The notes beneath the pieces were generated by a model that ran no database searches, was not told where the DNA came from, and was given only the letters and a program-made list of their open reading frames with translations. From Clostridia bacterium (GTDB lineage: Bacteria; Bacillota_A; Clostridia; Oscillospirales; CAG-272), in the NCBI GenBank assembly GCA_017959485.1, contig JAGDAM010000110.1, forward strand, positions 1 to 5,163: DNA of 5,163 nt, given 5' to 3'. The translations under genes and the position numbers were made by a program. Below, in pieces: positions 1 to 5,163 of this stretch; within the stretch, counting starts at the first letter, position 1, and every line of letters starts with the position of its first letter.

Positions 1-771
1 AATCTCTTCCGAAAAGCGGGAGAGATGCATCATAATCAGTGATAAAGCCGACAAAAACTCGATCACGAAATCACGGTCGGAAACTCCGTCTATCGAGTTT
101 TCGCAAATACCGTCAAAACCGAGTTCAAACGACTCGCCGAGTCTGTCGGCGGGGTAGGTGGTCCCTGCGAGCGCGCAGGAGCCGATAGGCGACACGTTCA
201 TTCTTCTGACGCAGTCGTCAAGCCGTCCCGCGTCGCGCAGGAACATCGGAGGATAAGCCATAAGGCAGTGCCCGAAGGTCACCGGCTGCGCCCGCTGCAG
301 ATGCGTGTAGCCGGGCATAACGGCGTCCGGGTACTCTTCCGCCTTGTCGGCGACCGCGGAGCAGAGCCGGAAAAGCAGCTTCCGGATCTCGCCCGCCGTC
401 TTTCTCAGATAAAGGCGCAGATCGAGCGCGACCTGATCGTTCCGGCTTCTCGCCGTATGAAGCTTTTTGCCCGCCTCCCCGATCCTCGCGGTCAGCGTCT
501 GTTCGACGAAGGAGTGAATATCCTCCGCCTTCGGATCGATCGGGAGTTCTCCCGATTCGATATCCGAGAGGATCTTCTTAAGTCCGTCGACGATAAGATC
601 GCTGTCGGACTCCGAAATGATCCCGCATCTCGCGAGCATCCGCGCGTGGGCTGCGCTCCCCGCGATATCCTCGCGGAACATGCGCGAATCGAAACCGATC
701 GACGAGTTGAAGGCCTCGGCGGCGGGGTTGATACTGCCCGACGTTCTTCCCTCCCAGAGTTTGGCGCTCAC
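1..771 (-). CDS. argH: Argininosuccinate lyase, N-terminal 257 residues (gene continues past the left edge)
   Basis: Cytoplasmic enzyme of the fumarase/aspartase superfamily. It cleaves argininosuccinate to arginine and fumarate, the last step of arginine synthesis, and acts as a homotetramer. I translated this frame by hand. It opens with [16 protein letters not shown] and has FNSSIGFD at residues 21-28, [12 protein letters not shown] at 35-46, [12 protein letters not shown] at 102-113 (substrate-binding loop), [10 protein letters not shown] at 154-163 (with the conserved catalytic-site His157), ALAGTTYP at 200-207 and SDRDF at 231-235. It reaches the window edge at HLSRFSEEI. The family is about 450-470 residues, so roughly 200 are missing, including the mobile catalytic loop with the SSxMPxKxNP signature. 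The start is a GTG at 769-771 overlapping the argG TGA, with a GGAG eight bases upstream; there is no other plausible upstream start. The frame is intact throughout. Identification is very secure; activity cannot be judged without the rest. Confidence 0.97.
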   Translation of the reverse strand, partial: MSAKLWEGRTSGSINPAAEAFNSSIGFDSRMFREDIAGSAAHARMLARCGIISESDSDLIVDGLKKILSDIESGELPIDPKAEDIHSFVEQTLTARIGEAGKKLHTARSRNDQVALDLRLYLRKTAGEIRKLLFRLCSAVADKAEEYPDAVMPGYTHLQRAQPVTFGHCLMAYPPMFLRDAGRLDDCVRRMNVSPIGSCALAGTTYPADRLGESFELGFDGICENSIDGVSDRDFVIEFLSALSLIMMHLSRFSEEI

Positions 772-2006
772 TTTTTCTTCTCCGCGGCTGCGGCGACCTG
801 CGCGGCGACCTTGATCGGAAGTCCGTAGAGATGTATGAATCCGGCGGCGTCCGACTGGTCGTAAACGTTGTCCTCGCCGAAGGTTGCCAGCTCTTCCGAA
901 TAGAGGGCGTAATCCGACCACACGCCCGCTTTGATTATGTTGCCCTTGTAGAGCTTGAGACGCACCTTTCCGGTGACGTTTTTCTGGGTCGCGTCGACGA
1001 AGCAGGAAAGCGCCTCGCGCAGCGGCGTATACCACTGTCCGTTGTAAACGAGTTCGGCAAAGGTCACCGAGATCTTCTGCTTCTCGTGCGAGGTCATCTT
1101 GTCGAGAGTGAGCGTTTCGAGATATTTATGGGCGAAATAGAGAATCTCTCCGCCGGGAGTCTCGTATACGCCGCGGCATTTCATGCCAACGAGGCGGTTT
1201 TCGATGATATCGAGCAGGCCGATACCGTTGCGTCCGCCGATCTTGTTCAGCGCGAGAATGATCTCCTTGGCGCTCATCTTCTTTCCGTCGAGAGCGACGG
1301 GGATCCCTTTTTCGAACTCCAGCTCGACGTACTCGGGCACGTCGGGCGCCTGGATCGGAGACACGCCCATCTCGAGAAAACCCGGCTTGTCGTAAAGCGG
1401 CTCGTTTCCGGCGTTCTCGAGATCGAGTCCCTCGTGCGAGAGATGCCACAGGTTCTTGTCCTTCGAATAGTTGGTCTCGCGTGTGATCCGCAGCGGAATA
1501 TCGTGCGCCTCGGCGTATTCGATCTCCTCTTCGCGCGAGCGAATGGACCATTCGCGCCAGGGAGCGATGATCTTCATGCCGGGTGCGAAATGCTGGATGG
1601 TAAGCTCGAACCGCACCTGATCGTTGCCTTTTCCGGTGCAGCCGTGAGCAATCGCATCGGCTCCTTCGGCGAGAGCAATCTCGGCAAGCTTTTTGGCGAT
1701 GCAGGGGCGCGCGAAGGATGTTCCGAGCAGATAATCCTCGTATACGGCGCCGGCTTTCATCGTGGGAATGATGAAATCGTCGACGAATTCGTCGGTGAGA
1801 TCGCAGATATAGAGCTTGGATGCGCCCGTCTTCAGCGCTTTTTCCTCAAGTCCGTCGAGCTCGTCGCCCTGTCCCACGTTTCCGGCAACCGCGATTACCT
1901 CGCATCCTTCGTAGTTTTCTTTCAGCCAGGGAATGATCACCGAGGTGTCAAGACCGCCGGAGTAGGCAAGTACGACTTTCTTTATCTTTTTATCCTGTTT
2001 TTTCAT
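768..2006 (-). CDS. argG: Argininosuccinate synthase, complete (412 aa)
   Basis: Cytoplasmic ligase that joins citrulline and aspartate, using ATP and releasing AMP and PPi, to make argininosuccinate for ArgH. The N-terminal adenine-nucleotide alpha-hydrolase domain carries the PP-loop AYSGGLDTS at residues 14-22. Other family blocks are [13 protein letters not shown] at 95-107, [14 protein letters not shown] at 121-134 (nucleotide and aspartate site) and [15 protein letters not shown] at 179-193 (substrate region). The C-terminal part follows the synthetase/multimerisation domain and ends in an Ala/Lys-rich tail (AAAAEKKK). Length fits the usual ~400 aa. I chose the ATG at 2004-2006, giving [18 protein letters not shown], because the PP-loop then sits at the expected distance and a purine-rich GAAAGAGA precedes it by eight bases. 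The frame is open back to a TTG at 2087, but that TTG is the start of the promoter -35 hexamer, so it would not be in the transcript. The gene overlaps argH by four bases. Confidence 0.98.
   Translation of the reverse strand: MKKQDKKIKKVVLAYSGGLDTSVIIPWLKENYEGCEVIAVAGNVGQGDELDGLEEKALKTGASKLYICDLTDEFVDDFIIPTMKAGAVYEDYLLGTSFARPCIAKKLAEIALAEGADAIAHGCTGKGNDQVRFELTIQHFAPGMKIIAPWREWSIRSREEEIEYAEAHDIPLRITRETNYSKDKNLWHLSHEGLDLENAGNEPLYDKPGFLEMGVSPIQAPDVPEYVELEFEKGIPVALDGKKMSAKEIILALNKIGGRNGIGLLDIIENRLVGMKCRGVYETPGGEILYFAHKYLETLTLDKMTSHEKQKISVTFAELVYNGQWYTPLREALSCFVDATQKNVTGKVRLKLYKGNIIKAGVWSDYALYSEELATFGEDNVYDQSDAAGFIHLYGLPIKVAAQVAAAAEKKK
780..783 (-). promoter_or_regulatory. Ribosome binding site of argH inside the argG 3' end
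   Basis: GGAG, within the argG codons for the Ala/Glu/Lys tail, is separated by eight A/G bases from the GTG at 771-769. The argH GTG and the argG TGA share the four-base unit GTGA, a standard arrangement for translational coupling. This site supports the non-ATG start of argH. Confidence 0.75.
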
Positions 2007-2014
2007 CTTATAGG

Positions 2015-2022
2015 TCTCTTTC
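2015..2022 (-). promoter_or_regulatory. Ribosome binding site of argG (weak, purine-rich)
   Basis: GAAAGAGA lies eight bases upstream of the argG ATG at 2006. It is a partial Shine-Dalgarno match rather than AGGAGG. It supports the 412-residue start because it is the only purine-rich tract between the predicted transcription start and that ATG. Confidence 0.6.
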
Positions 2023-2058
2023 GGGTTAGATTTCGTGTCTGTCCGACCGATGTTGCAT

Positions 2059-2087
2059 ATTATACACCCGAATTCATACTTTGTCAA
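2059..2087 (-). promoter_or_regulatory. Consensus sigma-A promoter of argGH
   Basis: On the minus strand TTGACA (2087-2082) is followed by a 17-base spacer and TATAAT (2064-2059). Both hexamers match the sigma70/sigma-A consensus at every base and the spacing is optimal. Transcription should start near 2052, giving a leader of about 46 bases before the argG ATG. The AT-rich DNA immediately upstream could act as an UP element. This explains how argG is expressed independently of polC and excludes the upstream in-frame TTG at 2087 as a start. The start site is inferred, not measured. Confidence 0.9.
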
Positions 2088-2148
2088 GCAAAACTCGATA
2101 AAAATTCACAAATACCGTAAATATTCATTACTTGCATCAAAATATTCA
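2072..2148. promoter_or_regulatory. Putative arginine-repressor (ArgR/AhrC) operator region
   Basis: ARG boxes are about 18 bp, with a core resembling TGAATWWWWATTCA. Here the half-site ATTCA (plus strand) occurs four times, starting at 2072, 2104, 2123 and 2144. The start-to-start steps are 32, 19 and 21 bp, close to whole helical turns. The best full box is TCGATAAAAATTCA at 2095-2108, matching 12 of 14 core positions and lying just upstream of the -35. A second candidate has TGCAT (2133-2137) and ATTCA (2144-2148), but with six bases between the half-sites instead of four. The 2072 half-site lies inside the promoter spacer. The position and the biosynthetic genes downstream support arginine-dependent repression. 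The boxes are imperfect, and no argR gene is visible here. Confidence 0.5.
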
Positions 2149-2149
2149 T
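2119..2149. repeat. Perfect 10-bp direct repeat, AAATATTCAT, 21 bp apart
   Basis: On the plus strand AAATATTCAT occurs at 2119-2128 and again at 2140-2149, a start-to-start distance of exactly 21 bp (two helical turns). The second copy overlaps the polC stop codon (2149-2151). Each copy contains an ATTCA half-site of the proposed ArgR operator. Adjacent ARG boxes are known to be spaced so that their centres are about 21 bp apart, which fits. In such AT-rich DNA, partial chance similarity cannot be excluded. Confidence 0.7.
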
Positions 2150-5100
2150 CAGAGAAGATCAAAGAGAGACATCTGGTTCGATTCGGGAAGGTCTCCGAGC
2201 GCTCCGCTGTCGCGAAGAACGGCGATGACGCTCTTGTTGACCCCCGTGCGGGTACGCAGATCCTCAACAGACATGAAGGGCTCCTTCTCTCTCTCGGCGA
2301 CGATCGCGGCCGCGGCGCTTTCTCCGAGTCCGGGAAGCGCCGAGAAGGGTATGCGAATGTTTCCGTCCTCGGGCAGAAAGCGCTTGCTGTCCGACCTGTC
2401 GAGACTCGCCCGGAGGAACTTTATACCTCTCATGATGCACTCGTGGGCAAGCTGCATGCAGGAAGCGGTCCTCTGATCGTTGGCCGTGGCTTCCTTGCCG
2501 CGGCTGTCGATTTCGGCGAGCAGTTTTCTCACCGCCTCCCTGCCCCTGACGGCGGACATTCCGTCGAATCCGTCGGGCGCCACGGTAAACATGGCGCAGT
2601 AGAAGGCGACCGGCTTGTGTATCTTGAACCAGGCGAGACGCACCGCAGACATTACGTAGGCCGCGGCGTGAGCCTTCGGGAACATATATTTGATCTTCTG
2701 GAGCGACCCCATATACCACTCGGGGACTCCGGCTTCGCGCATCGCGGAATACATTTCGTCGGGGAGCTGCTCTCCCTTTTTGTTCTTCCTGACCTTCTCC
2801 ATTATCGAGAAAGCCATCGACTTCTCGACGCCGTATCTGATAAGGTCGAGCATAATGCCGTCACGGGTTCCTACGACCTCGGAAATGGTGCAGGTCCCGT
2901 TTCTGATAAGGTCCTGAGCGTTCCCGAGCCAGACGTCGGTTCCGTGCGTCAGACCGGATATCTGGAGCAGGTCGGCGAAGTTTTTCGGCTTCGCGTCGAG
3001 CAGAACCCCCTGAATGAAGGAGGTACCCATCTCGGGTATTCCGAGCGTTCCGGTCGAGAGGCCGCAAAGGCGGGTGTCGGGGTCCTCTCTGGACATCTGC
3101 TCAATCCCGAGCGGCTCGGTCGACTCGAAGAGACTGTAGACCGAACGGTCGTTCATCGGAACGTCGGTTACCGGAATACCGCTGTATATCTCAAGATAGC
3201 GGTATTTAGTCGGGATATCGTGTCCGAGTTCGTCGAGCTTAAGTATGGTATCGTGCAGATAGGTGAACGCGTAGTGGGTTGTGATTATATCCGAATTCGC
3301 CTTGTCCGCGGGATGCTGGATCGGGGTAAAGTCATATACGTCGCGGTCGCGCGGGACGACTATTATTCCGCCCGGATGCTGACCCGTCGTCTTTTTCACT
3401 CCCATGCACCTCGAGACGATCCGGTCGATCTCCGCACGCGGAAGCATCTCCCCGCGGTTCTCGAAGTATTTCATAACGTATCCGTAAGCGGTCTTGTCGG
3501 CAAGAGTCGAGATGGTTCCCGCCTTGAAAACGTTTTCGCTTCCGAAAAGATCCTCGGTGAATTTGTGCACCTTTCCCTGGACGTCTCCGGAGAAGTTCAG
3601 GTCGATATCGGGAGATTTTTCTCCGTGAAAGCCGAGGAAGGTCTCGAAAGGAATATCCTGACCGTCCGCCTCGAGTTTCGTGCCGCAGACCGGGCAGAAG
3701 GCGTCGGGAAGGTCGAATCCCGATCCGACTCCGCCGACGTTTGAAAAATCGCTGAAGCGGCACTTCGGACATCTGTAGTGCGGAGGAAGCGGATTGACTT
3801 CCGAAATGCCTCCCATCGTTGCCGCAAAGGATGAGCCCACCGATCCGCGGGAACCGACGAGGTATCCCTGACTCTCGCTGAAGGAAACGAGGCGCTCGGC
3901 TATGACGTAAAGCACCGCGAATCCGTGCGTGATGATCGAGTCAAGCTCGGTCTTGAGGCGCGAACGCACGTTTTCGGGAAGCAGATCCCCGAAGTTGGCC
4001 TTCGCGCGCGCCCAGCATTTTTCAGACAGCTCCTCGTTCGACCCTTCAAGATGGGGAGGATACGAACCCTTCGGTATCGGCCGGACGCGTTCGATCATAT
4101 CCGCGATTTTGTTCGTGTTTGTGACGACTATTTCGTACGCCTTTTCTCTTCCGAGCCAGGCAAACTCATCGAGCATCTCCTCCGTCGTGCGCAGATACAG
4201 GGGTATCTCGCGGTCGGCGTTCTTCATTTTGTTGCCGACCTGCAGTATGCGGCGGTAGATCTCGTCCTGCGGATCGATAAAATGCGAGTCGGAGGTCGCG
4301 ACGACCGGCTTGCCGAGTTTTTCCCCGAGCCGGACTATCCGCTCCGAGATCCGGCGGATATCGTCGAAACTTTCGAGTTTGCCTTCCTCGACAAGATAGG
4401 AGTCGTTGCCGACCGGCTGGACTTCGAGATAATCGTAATACGAGGCGATCTCCTCGATCTCGCTCTCGGGACGGTTGTCGAGTATCGCCTCAAACAGCTC
4501 TCCGCCCGAACAGGCGCTGCCGAGAAGCAGGCCCTCCCTGTATTTGTCAAGCCGGGTCTTCGGTATCCTCGGATTGTAATAATAATAGTTGAGATAACTC
4601 TCGGATATCAGCCGGTAGAGATTCTTCATTCCCTTCTGATTTTGGACGAGAATCACCATGTGATGCGACGGAAGCTTTTTCGGATCCGACGAGGTAAGCG
4701 CGGCTTCGCGCAGACCGGCCAGATCGGTGATCTCCTCGGAGCGCATCTTTTCGATCATCTTAAGATAGATGAGCGAAAGCATCTCGGCGTCGTCGACCGC
4801 CCTGTGATGGTTGAAATCGCCGAGCTTGAAATACTGGGCGAGCGTGTCGAGACGGTGCCTCGACAGATCCCTGTTCAAAAATCTCGAGAGGGACACCGTG
4901 TCAAGGCGCGGGTTGGCGAAGGGTATTCCGAGACGCGCGCAGTTCTCTCTTATGAAACCGGTGTCGAAATCGGCGTTGTGCGCGACGAGCAGACATCCGC
5001 CGAAAAATACGGCAAATTCCGGCAGAATTTCCTCGATCTTCGGAGCTCCGGCGACGTCTGCGTCCGAGATACCCGTCTTGCCCGTGATAAACTCGGGAAT

Positions 5101-5163
5101 ATGAATGCCCGGATCGACAAAGGATGAGAATCTGTCCGTAACCTTGCCGCCTTCAATCTTGAC
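2149..5163 (-). CDS. polC: DNA polymerase III PolC-type alpha subunit, C-terminal 1004 residues (5' end beyond the right edge)
   Basis: Replicative polymerase of low-GC Gram-positive bacteria and relatives, with built-in 3'-5' proofreading. Residues are numbered from the window edge. Residues 1-137 are the rest of the DnaQ-like exonuclease: HNADFD at 62-67 (Exo II) and H120...D125 in HHRAVDDAE (Exo III); the Exo I DxE motif lies off-window. Residues ~138-330 match the distal PHP part (LGSACSGGELFE, VVATSDSHF). VGSRGSVGSS and a zinc site of Cys465/468/490/493 (CPKC...CPVC) follow. The palm has catalytic Asp519 and Asp521 in PDIDLNFSG and Asp644 in KLDELGHD. TTGQHPGGIIVVP, HGTDVWLGNAQ (~740-750) and KIKYMFPKAHAAAY (823-836) are PolC fingers signatures. 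A helix-hairpin-helix (PGLG, ~944) and a terminal QMSLF clamp-binding motif (997-1001) end the protein. B. subtilis PolC is ~1437 aa, so about 430 residues are missing upstream. The reading frame is open to the edge with all visible catalytic residues present. Confidence 0.98.
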   Translation of the reverse strand, partial: VKIEGGKVTDRFSSFVDPGIHIPEFITGKTGISDADVAGAPKIEEILPEFAVFFGGCLLVAHNADFDTGFIRENCARLGIPFANPRLDTVSLSRFLNRDLSRHRLDTLAQYFKLGDFNHHRAVDDAEMLSLIYLKMIEKMRSEEITDLAGLREAALTSSDPKKLPSHHMVILVQNQKGMKNLYRLISESYLNYYYYNPRIPKTRLDKYREGLLLGSACSGGELFEAILDNRPESEIEEIASYYDYLEVQPVGNDSYLVEEGKLESFDDIRRISERIVRLGEKLGKPVVATSDSHFIDPQDEIYRRILQVGNKMKNADREIPLYLRTTEEMLDEFAWLGREKAYEIVVTNTNKIADMIERVRPIPKGSYPPHLEGSNEELSEKCWARAKANFGDLLPENVRSRLKTELDSIITHGFAVLYVIAERLVSFSESQGYLVGSRGSVGSSFAATMGGISEVNPLPPHYRCPKCRFSDFSNVGGVGSGFDLPDAFCPVCGTKLEADGQDIPFETFLGFHGEKSPDIDLNFSGDVQGKVHKFTEDLFGSENVFKAGTISTLADKTAYGYVMKYFENRGEMLPRAEIDRIVSRCMGVKKTTGQHPGGIIVVPRDRDVYDFTPIQHPADKANSDIITTHYAFTYLHDTILKLDELGHDIPTKYRYLEIYSGIPVTDVPMNDRSVYSLFESTEPLGIEQMSREDPDTRLCGLSTGTLGIPEMGTSFIQGVLLDAKPKNFADLLQISGLTHGTDVWLGNAQDLIRNGTCTISEVVGTRDGIMLDLIRYGVEKSMAFSIMEKVRKNKKGEQLPDEMYSAMREAGVPEWYMGSLQKIKYMFPKAHAAAYVMSAVRLAWFKIHKPVAFYCAMFTVAPDGFDGMSAVRGREAVRKLLAEIDSRGKEATANDQRTASCMQLAHECIMRGIKFLRASLDRSDSKRFLPEDGNIRIPFSALPGLGESAAAAIVAEREKEPFMSVEDLRTRTGVNKSVIAVLRDSGALGDLPESNQMSLFDLL

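Noticed and set aside
268..828. Plus-strand open frame of 186 codons opposite argH
   Set aside because: It is antisense to unambiguous ArgH motifs and its translation is low-complexity and Arg-rich. The minus-strand ArgH frame explains the region completely.
2007..2052. Riboswitch, T-box or attenuator in the argG leader
   Set aside because: The leader is only about 46 bases and contains just a possible GGTC/GACC pairing. It is too short for a known arginine-related RNA element.
2007..2087. N-terminal extension of ArgG starting at the TTG at 2087
   Set aside because: The extension (27 residues) has no ArgG homology, and its start codon is part of the -35 hexamer, upstream of the predicted transcript start. 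The ATG at 2006 has a ribosome site and the normal N-terminus.
831..2120. Long plus-strand open frame of 429 codons opposite argG
   Set aside because: It lies wholly antisense to the highly conserved argG and its promoter, and its translation has no recognisable motif. Long antisense frames are expected where G/C-rich third positions suppress stop codons on the opposite strand.
2088..2148. Intrinsic terminator for polC
   Set aside because: I looked for a GC-rich inverted repeat followed by T's on the minus strand. The region is AT-rich with a short T-run near 2104-2099 but no stable stem before it.
2035..3744. Plus-strand open frame of 569 codons opposite polC
   Set aside because: It is antisense to PolC fingers and palm motifs, has an Arg/Gly/Val/His-rich composition typical of a shadow frame, and runs through the argG promoter. 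No ribosome site or domain supports it.
3925..5127. Plus-strand open frame of 400 codons opposite the PolC exonuclease/PHP region
   Set aside because: Same reasoning: shadow of a conserved gene, no family resemblance, no promoter seen.
1..5163. Mobile elements, CRISPR arrays, tRNA/rRNA genes, defence or novel multi-gene systems
   Set aside because: Apart from one 142-bp gap, the window is fully occupied by three conserved housekeeping genes with intact frames. No spaced repeat array, transposase, integrase or structural RNA pattern was seen.

Overview
All three genes in this window are on the minus strand and read from high to low coordinates. They are the C-terminal two thirds of a PolC-type DNA polymerase III, a complete argininosuccinate synthase (argG), and the first 257 codons of argininosuccinate lyase (argH). 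A PolC-type replicase with its exonuclease embedded next to the polymerase points to Bacillota or a close relative. The coding DNA is fairly GC-rich with many G/C third positions, and several motifs look clostridial, so an uncultured Clostridia lineage is my best guess. This is an inference from motifs, not a phylogenetic placement.

Layout: 5163-2149 is polC, cut at its 5' end by the window edge. It holds the end of the proofreading exonuclease, the distal PHP half, the zinc-bearing thumb and palm, the fingers, a helix-hairpin-helix and a C-terminal clamp-binding motif. Positions 2148-2007 form the only intergenic region (142 bp). It is AT-rich and contains a perfect consensus sigma-A promoter for argG. 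Upstream of and inside that promoter lie repeated TGAAT/ATTCA half-sites that look like an arginine-repressor (ArgR/AhrC) operator. I see no intrinsic terminator after polC. Positions 2006-768 are argG, and 771-1 is argH, whose GTG start overlaps the argG stop codon. argH runs off the left edge.

Together argG and argH form a two-gene operon for the last two steps of arginine synthesis: citrulline plus aspartate to argininosuccinate, then cleavage to arginine and fumarate. It is probably driven by a strong promoter held down by arginine-dependent repression. PolC is functionally unrelated and is simply the upstream neighbour.

I found no previously undescribed system. The points most worth a second look are the argG control region, the unusual polC-argG adjacency and a short insertion in the PolC fingers region.
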